Source: Pleurocapsa minor GSE-CHR-MK 17-07R (GTDB lineage: Bacteria > Chloroflexota > Anaerolineae > Aggregatilineales > Phototrophicaceae). From it: a stretch of 64,000 nt of DNA. Below, piece after piece: positions 18,335 through 26,065 of this stretch. Numbering within the stretch: position 1 is the first letter of the stretch; each line of letters begins with the position of its first letter. Under the pieces are notes generated by a model that was given only the letters and a program-made list of their open reading frames with translations, had not been told where the DNA came from and searched no databases. The stretch lies in assembly GCA_019359125.1 (NCBI GenBank), contig JAHHHY010000011.1, forward strand, positions 124,001 through 188,000. Direction: 5' to 3'. Position numbers and translations under genes: made by a program.

Positions 18335-18993
18335 GGGTTCGCCTCGCTCAGCACGTGGTCGACCAGCAGCCAGTTGTGCGGCGCGGCCAGACCGGCCGGG
18401 CGCGGGCGACGCATCAGGTTGACGTGATGCGCGCGCAGCTCTGGCAGCAGCAGCTGGGCCAGTGCGGTCGCCTCGCTGCCGAAGCCGGCGCTGATCAGCA
18501 TCAGTTCCGGGTCGGTCTTGGAACCAGCCGGCTGCACGCAGCACTCGATCGGCTCGTCCTCGCCTTCCAGCTCCAGCGACAGGTCCAGTTCTTCGCGCTT
18601 GAGCGGCATATCCAGCCCGCGTGACATCAGCGCGCGCGGCAGATAAATCTCGAAAATGGGCAGGTCTTCCTCGTCAAAATAGGTCACCTGCATGGCCGTT
18701 TGCCCGCCCACCAGCAGGCGCAGGTAGGTGCTGGCCTCAGGGCAGGCAGCCAGCGTCCAGCCGCCTGCCTCGCTGCGAAAGACCGCCGGCACGGCCATCA
18801 GCAGGAACTGGCGCGTGAAGGCGGCCACTTCGTCGTGATGACGCATGGCCAGAAAGGCGGCCAGCTTCGGCCCGTCTGAGGCACGCAGTGCGGCATCGTC
18901 ACGGCGCACGCCGTCCAGATCGTCAAAGTCCAGGTCGTCCAGCCAGCGCGATTCCTGCTGCCCGGAAAGCACATCGGTCAGGTTAAAAGGCAT
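18331..18993 (-). CDS. Conserved-looking hypothetical protein between two FemX genes
   Basis: A 220-residue acidic soluble protein of unknown family. It starts MPFNLTDVLSGQQ and contains the acidic DDLDFDDLDGVRRDD, a beta-rich middle (MQVTYFDEEDLPIFEIYLP, LDLSLELEGEDE) and a C-terminal LLLPELRAHHVNLMRRP segment. There is no signal peptide or membrane helix. It starts 4 bases after the upstream FemX stop and its stop overlaps the start of the next FemX, so all three are co-translated. A role with the FemX enzymes is inferred from this tight spacing only. Confidence 0.7.
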   Translation of the reverse strand: MPFNLTDVLSGQQESRWLDDLDFDDLDGVRRDDAALRASDGPKLAAFLAMRHHDEVAAFTRQFLLMAVPAVFRSEAGGWTLAACPEASTYLRLLVGGQTAMQVTYFDEEDLPIFEIYLPRALMSRGLDMPLKREELDLSLELEGEDEPIECCVQPAGSKTDPELMLISAGFGSEATALAQLLLPELRAHHVNLMRRPRPAGLAAPHNWLLVDHVLSEANP

Positions 18994-18997
18994 CAGG

Positions 18998-20041
18998 CTA
19001 GTCCCCGTTTCCTGCGCGGCGCGCCTGCAAAGCGAGGCGATAGGCCCCATAAATCAGCGGATTGTAGACGTGATCCCACGCGCCCAGACTGCGCATCACC
19101 TCGCCGCCCCAGCCGCGCTTGAAGCCATACACGCCCCACAGCCCGTCGTCCCGTGACTCGAAGCCCGCCTCCAGCACGGCCGCGTCCTCGTCGGGCACGC
19201 CCCACATGTCATACCAGGCGCACCCGCGTGACTTCGCCCACTGGATCGCCTGCCACTGGGCGCCATAGCTGGCCATCAGGTTGCGCTGCTGGTTGCTGGA
19301 TGCGCCGTACAGGTAATAGGCCATGTCGCCCTGCGCGAATGCCATCACGCCGGCCAGCGGCTCATCGCCCAGCAGCGCCAGAAACAGCGCCGCGCTGTGC
19401 GGCACGAACAGGTCATAGGCCAGCCCATAATACGACGGCTCGTGTACACCGAACGCGTTGCGCGCGCCGGTCGTCTGCATCATATCGGTGAACAGGCGCA
19501 CCTGGTCGCGCGTGGCCTGCACGTAACGCACATCGCCCTTCAGGCTCTGGCGGATTTTGCGCCGCGTGCCCTGGTTCATGCGCGCCAGGATGGCATCTTC
19601 GTCGGGCCGGATATCGATCATGACCGTGCGCGGCGGCTGAATCGTTTGCGCGCTCTCGCGGAAGCCGTAGCGCGAGAAATCAGGCGGGGCCGCGCCATCC
19701 AGCAGAAAGCCCGGCTCCCATTTGAGGAAGGAGGCATGTGCGCCCCGGGCCGCCGCGTGGATGGCGTCCCACAGGGCATCGCGCTGGTCATAATGCGTGA
19801 GGATCGGGCCGAAGGGCAGATAGGCCATCGTGCCCAGGCGCAGCGGCAGCGGACGCAGCAGCATCTGCGCGCCAGCGACCAGCGCGCCGGTTTTATCGGC
19901 CAGCGCGACGCGGGCGCTGCCCCAGCCATACGGGCGCTTCAGGCCGGCCCAGCCGCTGAGCTGGAGCGCGTGGGCACGGGGCCGGGCATGGACGAACGCA
20001 TCCCACTGCTGGGGCTGCGGCGTGAGAACGGTCAGGGTCAT
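18998..20041 (-). CDS. FemX/FemAB-family peptidyl (aminoacyl) transferase
   Basis: A 347-residue protein with the same architecture as its downstream paralogue: QLSGWAGLKRPYGW, MAYLPFGPILTHYD, MNQGTRRKIRQSLKGDV, MMQTTGARNAF, WQAIQWAKSRGCAWYDMWG and VYGFKRGWGGEV. The substrate is expected to be lipid II or the peptidoglycan stem, on the inner face of the membrane. The Met at 20041 is chosen because it starts the conserved fold; a Met at 20065 is also in frame. It precedes the hypothetical gene at 18993 by 4 bases. Confidence 0.82.
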   Translation of the reverse strand: MTLTVLTPQPQQWDAFVHARPRAHALQLSGWAGLKRPYGWGSARVALADKTGALVAGAQMLLRPLPLRLGTMAYLPFGPILTHYDQRDALWDAIHAAARGAHASFLKWEPGFLLDGAAPPDFSRYGFRESAQTIQPPRTVMIDIRPDEDAILARMNQGTRRKIRQSLKGDVRYVQATRDQVRLFTDMMQTTGARNAFGVHEPSYYGLAYDLFVPHSAALFLALLGDEPLAGVMAFAQGDMAYYLYGASSNQQRNLMASYGAQWQAIQWAKSRGCAWYDMWGVPDEDAAVLEAGFESRDDGLWGVYGFKRGWGGEVMRSLGAWDHVYNPLIYGAYRLALQARRAGNGD

Positions 20042-20115
20042 AGGGTCGCCGGTGTATACGAACAAAACTGGGGCGTATTATACCACCAGCCCGGCATGTG
20101 ATACGGACGGCCCGC

Positions 20116-20706
20116 CTACCACCAGCGTTTCATCTGCTTGCGCTCGTCGTAGCTGTGGGCGGTCAGGCTGCGCCAGTATTTGCGCTTGAGCATGTTGGGC
20201 GGGCGTCCGCGAAACGACTCCAGCAATTCACGCGGATAGCCGCGGTCTGAGGGGCGCTGCCCGCGCGACGCCTCCAGCGCGTCATAACGGCGGGCGCGGT
20301 GCCATGCGCGCAGGAAGACCAGCGGGTTCAGCCGCCGCACGAAGTACCACATGGCCGCCGGAAACATGCGCAGCGCCCGAAAATGCATCAGCGGCTCCAG
20401 TTCCTGTTTGAGCAGCAGCGCGGTGTTGTATTCCATATCGAGGTCGTGCTTTTCTGCGAGCTGGCGCTGAAAGGCCTGCACCGCCTGCAGGATATCGTGG
20501 TCGACCGCGCTGGGCTGATGCGCGGCTTTCCACACCGTCCAGCGCCACAGTTCCAGCATCTGCGCCAGCTCGTCGTCGGTCAGGTCATAGGCGTCCAGCG
20601 ACCCGAAACGCGCAAAATCCGCCATGTGCGCGGCATCGCTTTGCCTGCGCCGGGGCAGCGCGTCATCCGCCCCCATGCCACCCAGATACCCGTCGTCTTC
20701 CTGCAT
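20116..20706 (-). CDS. Hypothetical helical protein
   Basis: A 196-residue protein, very rich in Arg, Trp and Met, predicted almost entirely helical. Segments include DLTDDELAQMLELWRWTVWK, a possible membrane-associated stretch MFPAAMWYFVRRLNPLVFL, and a basic C-terminus ending KQMKRWW. I do not recognise a family. It starts 4 bases after the upstream TPR/beta gene, so they form one transcription unit. The 74-base gap downstream to FemX is the longest in this part of the operon. Confidence 0.68.
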   Translation of the reverse strand: MQEDDGYLGGMGADDALPRRRQSDAAHMADFARFGSLDAYDLTDDELAQMLELWRWTVWKAAHQPSAVDHDILQAVQAFQRQLAEKHDLDMEYNTALLLKQELEPLMHFRALRMFPAAMWYFVRRLNPLVFLRAWHRARRYDALEASRGQRPSDRGYPRELLESFRGRPPNMLKRKYWRSLTAHSYDERKQMKRWW

Positions 20707-20710
20707 AAGG

Positions 20711-21628
20711 CTAAAACGTGCCTCCGCTGATATGTTCCACGCCGACGAAATAGGCTCCGGTGCTCTCGTTCTGGCGGCCGGTCAGGCGCACGCGCCATGA
20801 ACCGCTGACATCGATAGTGCAGGTCAGCGCGATATTGTTATCGCCCTCCAGGATGGTGTCGCGGGCACAGTCGCGCATAGCGTTCGTGCCGTCCGGCCGC
20901 ATCAGCGCGATATTCCGGCTGACATAATTGGCGCTCAGCGACAGGAACTGCACGTATACGGCCACTTCCTCGCCGCGTGTCGCCTCGAAGCTGTATTCAT
21001 GCGTATAGCCGGGGTCGAGCACATCGGTATCGCGCCCGGCAGTCCCCAGTGATTCGGTCTGCGAGGCGGGGAGCACTTCCGGCAGATTGGGCACGCTGAC
21101 CAGCGGGATGCCTTCCCACTCGGTCACGGGAGCCGGGCCTCCGGTGACCTGGTTCACTGTCGTGACGAAGCCGGTCGTCAGGCCAGCCGCGTTCAGGGCA
21201 TATGCGCCGCCGCTGGAGCCCAGCAGCAGCATACAGCCCAGCAGCACCCAGTCCCACACGGAACGGCGCCGGCGCGGATTGCGGGCTTTTTTCAGCGGCG
21301 GGTCAAACATCGCCAGCGGGGGCAGCGGCAGTGGGTCGGCGGGCGGCGCAGGCTCAGAGACTGGTTCCAGATGCGGACGCAGCAGGTCGCGCAGATACAG
21401 CGCCTCCGGATGGTCAGGGTGCAGCGCCAGCGCACGCTCCAGGCAGCGCAGGGCGGACTGGGGCTCGTCGCAGGCGCGGGCGGCCAATGCCCACAGTTCC
21501 GGCGTGGGCCCGGTTTTCAGGGCAGGGCGCAGCAGCTCACGGGCCAGCGCGCGGTCGTGACGGCGCAGCGCGGCGCGGATTACCTCTGCCTGAACTGGTT
21601 TGGGCGGCAGCATGACGGCGTCATCCAT
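20711..21628 (-). CDS. Membrane-anchored TPR and PPC-like domain protein
   Basis: A 305-residue protein. Residues 1-90 are TPR-like helices (ELWALAARACDEPQSALRCLERALALHPDHPEALYL). A proline-rich linker and a basic KKARNPRRRRS precede one membrane helix (WVLLGCMLLLGSSGGAYAL, about residues 150-170). The outer part ends in a beta-sandwich like the pre-peptidase C-terminal domain (HEYSFEATRGEEVAVYVQFL, NIALMRPDGTNAMRDCARD, SGSWRVRLTGRQNESTGAYF). The start at 21628 (MDDAVMLPP) is preferred to one further upstream that would nearly reach the methyltransferase gene. It leads the operon with the hypothetical and FemX genes, consistent with a cell-envelope role. Confidence 0.72.
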   Translation of the reverse strand: MDDAVMLPPKPVQAEVIRAALRRHDRALARELLRPALKTGPTPELWALAARACDEPQSALRCLERALALHPDHPEALYLRDLLRPHLEPVSEPAPPADPLPLPPLAMFDPPLKKARNPRRRRSVWDWVLLGCMLLLGSSGGAYALNAAGLTTGFVTTVNQVTGGPAPVTEWEGIPLVSVPNLPEVLPASQTESLGTAGRDTDVLDPGYTHEYSFEATRGEEVAVYVQFLSLSANYVSRNIALMRPDGTNAMRDCARDTILEGDNNIALTCTIDVSGSWRVRLTGRQNESTGAYFVGVEHISGGTF

Positions 21629-21689
21629 ACCCTTGGCCGATGCTTGTATTGTAGGGTGAATTGCCGCAAAAGAATGATGAAAGGTGGAC

Positions 21690-22163
21690 TTATACCCAGC
21701 GCCTGACCTGCTCTTTGTAGGCGGTGTAGGCCAGGCCAAATTTGCGCGCCAGATAGCGTTCCTCGCGGAAGATCACGCCGAAGTGCATGACGGCCAGCAG
21801 CGGGATGAGCATTGCCAGCAGCCAGGCGTTGCGCGTGAGCAGCGCGATGCCGAAGAAGAACAGCGTGAAGGTCAGATAGATCGGGTTGCGGGTGAAGCGG
21901 AACGGCCCGCTGGTCACCAGCGCGCTGGTGGGGTGCGACGGCTCCGGGTTGACGCCTGCGCGCAGCATGTTGATGAGCGCCCACGGCCCCGGAATCAGCG
22001 ACAGGGCGATGCAGGCGATGCCGACCGCCTCGGACCACGGCGGCGTCAGCGCCAGCGGGAAGGCGGCATTCAGGCCGATGCCTGCCAGCCCGAAGGCCGC
22101 GTATATCAGCGGCGGCGGCGCGATCACCCCGGCGGTATCCTTGTGCGTCTTGTTGGTGCCCAT
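21690..22163 (-). CDS. Isoprenylcysteine carboxyl methyltransferase-like membrane protein
   Basis: A 157-residue membrane protein with four helices, the usual size of bacterial ICMT/PEMT-like methyltransferases. The SAM-binding C-terminus is present: TSGPFRFTRNPIYLTF, then FREERYLARKFGLAYTAYK. The substrate (a small lipid or thiol) is unknown. A GGGACGACAGGG stretch precedes the ATG. It lies 61 bases upstream of the TPR/PPC gene on the same strand and may begin the operon. Confidence 0.85.
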   Translation of the reverse strand: MGTNKTHKDTAGVIAPPPLIYAAFGLAGIGLNAAFPLALTPPWSEAVGIACIALSLIPGPWALINMLRAGVNPEPSHPTSALVTSGPFRFTRNPIYLTFTLFFFGIALLTRNAWLLAMLIPLLAVMHFGVIFREERYLARKFGLAYTAYKEQVRRWV

Positions 22164-22360
22164 CCCTGTCGTCCCTTTCCTGAAAATTATCCTGATGTAA
22201 CGTTCTCATCATCTGCTTAAGTTTACAGGTGGTCGTGACCAGTTGATCCGGCAGGCTGATCTCTCTGAAACAGGCCGTTTGCAGGCGCAATCTCACGCTT
22301 AATTTCGAAAAACAAACCTGTTAAGTAACATGAGAGGTTTGCGAATGCTTAAAAATCAAG

Positions 22361-22389
22361 TTGACCTGTGCGCCAATTGACTAAATAAT
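22361..22389 (+). promoter_or_regulatory. Candidate sigma-70-type promoter for the receiver gene
   Basis: A TTGACC hexamer at 22361-22366 is followed after 17 bases by AATAAT at 22384-22389, inside a markedly AT-rich stretch of the 270-base gap. It points to the receiver-domain gene. The assignment is by pattern only. Confidence 0.4.
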
Positions 22390-22433
22390 TATATTAACAA
22401 GTCCGTTAAGTCCCATTTGCGATTGGATCCATT

Positions 22434-22859
22434 CTGACCGCTCTGACCGCTTTCGTCGTTGAAGATGATCCCCACGCCCTGCTGGCAGTTTCTTCCCTGC
22501 TTAGCGAGATTGGTATCCGCTACAAGCGTAACACGACTGGCTCAAATGTCATTACGCAGGTGCGCGCCATGCTGCCGCGGCCGGATGTCATCCTGCTCGA
22601 CTTCAGCCTGCCCCATGGGGATGCCTGCGCGATTGCCAGCGTCCTGCACAGCGCGCCAGACCTTCAGCAAATACCCGTCATCGCCATGCTCGACAGCAAC
22701 GTGCTGCCCTGCGCCTCTACTGCCTCGCAGCTGGGTCTGGCTGACGTCGTCACCAAGCCGCTGCCGCGCAATTCGCTGGGGGCGATCATCCTGCGCGCCG
22801 TGCGCAGCCGCAGGTCCCACGGCGGGAAGCCGCAGACTTCTCCGCTGGGCGCTGGCTGA
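22434..22859 (+). CDS. Single-domain response regulator (receiver) without a standard start codon
   Basis: The translated frame reads LTAFVVEDDPHALLAVSSLL, then RPDVILLDFSLPHGDA and DVVTKPLPRNSLG. These are the acidic pair, the phospho-acceptor Asp and the conserved Lys of a complete receiver domain of about 120 residues, with no output domain. No ATG, GTG or TTG lies between the preceding stop (22407) and the first beta strand; only ATT (22431) and CTG (22434, 22443) are available. The first usual start is a GTG at 22560, which would remove the EDD strand. The true start is therefore probably CTG or ATT, or the start was damaged. Two hybrid-free sensor kinases lie 8-13 kb away and could be partners; this is speculative. 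Confidence 0.65.
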   Translation: MTALTAFVVEDDPHALLAVSSLLSEIGIRYKRNTTGSNVITQVRAMLPRPDVILLDFSLPHGDACAIASVLHSAPDLQQIPVIAMLDSNVLPCASTASQLGLADVVTKPLPRNSLGAIILRAVRSRRSHGGKPQTSPLGAG

Positions 22860-22962
22860 TTCCCCTTCAAGACCCCCATCCTCATCGCAACTGGCGCGCC
22901 ACGCGGTATGATTTGCATGCTTCGATCATTTGTGCAACGCACCCGTGAGGACCGCCCAGACC

Positions 22963-23601
22963 ATGCATCCCCAGACCGCCTATGACCATATCGCCAGCGC
23001 CGGACTGATCGTCGTGCTGCGCGGAAATTTTACCCCGGCTGTGGCCGTGCCGATCATCGAGACGCTGCTGGAGGCGGGCATTCGCGCCTTTGAATTCACC
23101 ATGAATTCGGCCCAGCCGCTGGAGGCGATGGCGGCCGCCAAAGCCGCCGTGGGCGAGTCCGCCGCGGTGGGTATGGGCACGGTGCTGGAGGGCGATGCCG
23201 CCCGCCGTGCGCTGGATGCCGGCGCTGATTTCGTGGTCGCGCCCTCCTTCAGCCGCGAGACGCTGGCCGTGGTGCATGGCGCCGACAGGCTGATGGTGCC
23301 CGGCGTGATGACGCCCACCGAAGCGGTCGATGCCTATGCCAGCGGCGCGAAGCTGATTAAGCTGTTTCCGATTGGCAATCTGGGCGTGGAGTATTTTAAA
23401 ACCCTGCGCGGCCCGCTCGATCACATCCCGTTCATGTGCAACGGCGCGATCAGCGAGCAGAATGCAGGCGAGTTTATTCGGGCGGGCGCGGTGGCCTGCG
23501 GCGTCGGCGCCTGGCTGACCGGCGACGGCACCTGGCCGCTGGACACGCTGCGCGAACGGGCGCACAGCCTGACCGCGATTGTGGCGGCGGCCCGCGCCTG
23601 A
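22963..23601 (+). CDS. eda: KDPG/KHG aldolase
   Basis: A 212-residue class I aldolase that cleaves 2-keto-3-deoxy-6-phosphogluconate (or the galactonate analogue) to pyruvate and glyceraldehyde-3-phosphate. Motifs in order: GLIVVLRGNF, GIRAFEFTMNS (the general-base Glu), VGMGTVLEGDAA, DFVVAPSFS, VPGVMTPTEA, KLIKLFPIGNLG with the Schiff-base Lys, and PFMCNGAISEQNAG. The Met at 22963 follows a GAGGA at about 12 bases. No dehydratase or KDG kinase is beside it, so the exact sugar acid is open. Confidence 0.85.
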   Translation: MHPQTAYDHIASAGLIVVLRGNFTPAVAVPIIETLLEAGIRAFEFTMNSAQPLEAMAAAKAAVGESAAVGMGTVLEGDAARRALDAGADFVVAPSFSRETLAVVHGADRLMVPGVMTPTEAVDAYASGAKLIKLFPIGNLGVEYFKTLRGPLDHIPFMCNGAISEQNAGEFIRAGAVACGVGAWLTGDGTWPLDTLRERAHSLTAIVAAARA

Positions 23602-23639
23602 AGTTTTCGCGTCGTATCCCCAGCGTTGGGAAAACGCGG

Positions 23640-23668
23640 TCAACAGCAGGCCGCACGTCCTGTATAAT
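23640..23668 (+). promoter_or_regulatory. Candidate promoter of the C39/TPR operon
   Basis: TCAACA (23640-23645) and a perfect TATAAT (23663-23668) are separated by 17 bases and lie 35 bases upstream of the C39 peptidase start. Confidence 0.55.
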
Positions 23669-23702
23669 AGACCTGATGTGACAGTACAGGATGAGGTTGA
23701 CT

Positions 23703-24746
23703 GTGAAGGTAAAGGCGATTTTTGGGGCATTGCTCCTCACCAGCACACTGGCAGCAGGCGTGTCCGCGCAGGACGCGGTTTCGCTGCCCACCAGCTATCA
23801 GCTTTCGGGCATCCAGCACATTTATCAGGACTGGAATAACTGCGGCCCGGCGACGATCACGATGGGCCTGTCGTATTTCACGGCCGATAATCTGACGCAG
23901 TATCCGGCCGCGCAGTGGCTGAAGCCGAATGGCGAAGACAAGAATGTCAGCCCGTGGCAGATGGTCACGTGGGTGAATGAGGAATCGGGCATGAACGCCG
24001 TGGCCATGCTGCGCCAGGGCGGCACCCTCGACCTGCTGCGGACGCTGATTGCGAACAACTTCCCGGTGATTGTGGAAAGCGGCTTCGACCCGCCCAACGA
24101 TGACCAGGGCTGGATGGGGCATTACCAGCTCGTTTCCGGCTATGACGATGGCCAGGGCATCCTGTATACGCAGGACAGCTTTGAAGGCCCCAACTACATC
24201 TATGAATATGACTACTTCGACAGCTTCTGGCGCCATTTCAACCGCCTGTATATCGTGCTGTATACGCCCGACCGCGAGGCCGAGCTGAACGCGATCCTGG
24301 GTGCAGACGCCGACGAAGCCACGAATTATCAGAATGCGCTGGCGGCTGCCCGCGCCGAGGCGATCAGCAATCCCGAAGACCCGTTTGCCTGGTTCAACAT
24401 GGGTACCAACTTCGTCGGGCTGGACATGTTTGCCGAAGCCGCGGTCGCCTTTGACCAGTCGCGTGCCGTGGGCGGTGGCCTGCCCTGGCGTATGCTGTGG
24501 TACCAGTTTGGCCCTTACGAGGCGTATCTGGAAACCGGCCGCTTTGGCGATGTCATCGAGCTGGCGCAGGCCACGCTGAACGACGGCGGCGGCCAGTATG
24601 TGGAAGAAACCTACTACTATGCGGCGCTGGCACGGGCTGGCATGGGCGAGACCGACCGCGCGATCCTGAACCTGGACGGTGCGATCAGCTTCAATCCGAA
24701 CTTCACCCCCGCGCGTGAAGCGCGTGAAACGTTGGTTAACGGATAA
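23703..24746 (+). CDS. Secreted C39-like cysteine peptidase with TPR repeats
   Basis: About 347 residues. A signal peptide (MKVKAIFGALLLTSTLAAGV, cut near SAQ-D) precedes a peptidase_C39_2-type domain with IYQDWNNCGPATITMGL (Cys), GHYQLVSGYDD (His) and TQDSFEGP (Asp). The last 150 residues are TPR-like (PEDPFAWFNMGTNFVGLDMF, ETYYYAALARAGMGETDRAI). The GTG at 23703 is preferred because GAGGT sits 7 bases upstream; an ATG at 23691 is in frame. It heads a three-gene operon with two membrane-anchored TPR genes. Extracytoplasmic proteolysis assisted by TPR partners is likely; the substrate is unknown. The domain is related in plan to, but clearly distinct from, the one in the LQRxxGN proteins. Confidence 0.78.
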   Translation: MKVKAIFGALLLTSTLAAGVSAQDAVSLPTSYQLSGIQHIYQDWNNCGPATITMGLSYFTADNLTQYPAAQWLKPNGEDKNVSPWQMVTWVNEESGMNAVAMLRQGGTLDLLRTLIANNFPVIVESGFDPPNDDQGWMGHYQLVSGYDDGQGILYTQDSFEGPNYIYEYDYFDSFWRHFNRLYIVLYTPDREAELNAILGADADEATNYQNALAAARAEAISNPEDPFAWFNMGTNFVGLDMFAEAAVAFDQSRAVGGGLPWRMLWYQFGPYEAYLETGRFGDVIELAQATLNDGGGQYVEETYYYAALARAGMGETDRAILNLDGAISFNPNFTPAREARETLVNG

Positions 24747-24755
24747 AAAAACATC

Positions 24756-26060
24756 ATGCAGATTCGCCGAGACTACTCACAACCATTTTTCAGCAACCGG
24801 CGTAAACGTCGGCGCTGGGGATTGTGGATCGGGCTGTATATCGCCGGTATCGCCGGCTTCCTGTTTGTGGTGGACAGCCAGTTTTCTGTGCTGCAAACGC
24901 GCGCCCTGTCCATCATCGGCCAGGCCCCGCCGCCCACGCCGTTTGCCAGCGTGTATGCCACCAACGCCATGGACGTGTATTCCCGTGGCAATGTGCGCGA
25001 GGCCGCCAGCCTGATGGAACAGGCCGTGCTGCAACAGCCCACCAACGTCGATTACCTGTATGAATTTGGCCGGATGCTGCTGGAGCTGGGCGACGACTCG
25101 CCCGAATCCGTGCAGCGCGCCATCGAGATGGGGGACCGCGCGATTGCCGCCAACGGCAACGACCCGCGTGGCTATGCGCTGAAGGCGCGCGCGCTGGACC
25201 TGAGCGGCGATGCTGCCGCTGCGATTCCGGTGGCGCAGGCCGGCCTGAACGTCGACCGCAGTTTTGCGCCGCTGTATGCCGCGCTCAGCAGCGCCTATCT
25301 GACCATCGACCGCTATGATGTGGCGCTGGAAAATGCCGAGCGCAGCATCGAGCTGGACCCGCTGGATCCGTCGGCGCGGCGTATTTATTCGTACTCGCTG
25401 GTGTGGGTGGGCCGTTACGACGAGGCTATCGACCAGCTTGAGCAGGCCATTCAGCTCAACCCGAATCAGGGCGGCGCGTATTTCGAGCTGGCCAGCCTGT
25501 ACCGTGCCCAGGCGTCCCGCGCCCAGGATACGGTGATGGCCATCGAGATGTATGCTGACTCGATCGCGCTGTACGAGCAGGTGCTGGCCATGCAGCCGGA
25601 AAACGCGCGTGCCTACCTGCGCCTGTGCGATGCCTATTTCGAGGCGCGTGAAAACCAGCGTGCCACCGACTACTGCCAGGAAGCCGTGACCATCAATCCG
25701 GAATACGCGCAGGCCTGGGCCAGCCTGGGCCAGACCCAGTACAGCCGCCGCAATTACGAGGGCGCGATTGAGTCGTTCGAGAACTGCGTGCGCATCGCCG
25801 GGGATGGCGCCGATATCCGCTGCTATTACCTGCGCGGGCTGGCGCATTATTACCTGGGCGAGTGCGATGATGCCTGGTCGATCCTGACCGACTCGATCAA
25901 CCGCATTCGTGCGGGCAGCGCCGATGCCAACAATCCGCTGCTGCTGGCCTCGCAGGAAGGCCTGCGCCTGATTACCGTGAGCTGCGCGGCCTATACTAAC
26001 CGCACGCTGCCGACGGCCGTCCCGCCGACAGCCATCCCGCCCACGCCGATCGGGGGCTGA
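24756..26060 (+). CDS. Membrane-anchored TPR protein
   Basis: A 434-residue protein. A basic N-terminus (RRKRRR) and one membrane helix (WGLWIGLYIAGIAGFLFVVD, residues 21-40) orient a long TPR domain outward. Eight or so repeats run from about residue 70 to 400, for example YDVALENAERSIELDPLDPS and YDEAIDQLEQAIQLNPNQGG. The C-terminus is a short Pro/Thr tail (PTAVPPTAIPPTPIGG). It starts 9 bases after the C39 gene. It is probably a scaffold at the outer face of the membrane working with its two operon neighbours. Confidence 0.8.
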   Translation: MQIRRDYSQPFFSNRRKRRRWGLWIGLYIAGIAGFLFVVDSQFSVLQTRALSIIGQAPPPTPFASVYATNAMDVYSRGNVREAASLMEQAVLQQPTNVDYLYEFGRMLLELGDDSPESVQRAIEMGDRAIAANGNDPRGYALKARALDLSGDAAAAIPVAQAGLNVDRSFAPLYAALSSAYLTIDRYDVALENAERSIELDPLDPSARRIYSYSLVWVGRYDEAIDQLEQAIQLNPNQGGAYFELASLYRAQASRAQDTVMAIEMYADSIALYEQVLAMQPENARAYLRLCDAYFEARENQRATDYCQEAVTINPEYAQAWASLGQTQYSRRNYEGAIESFENCVRIAGDGADIRCYYLRGLAHYYLGECDDAWSILTDSINRIRAGSADANNPLLLASQEGLRLITVSCAAYTNRTLPTAVPPTAIPPTPIGG

Positions 26061-26065
26061 CGCTT

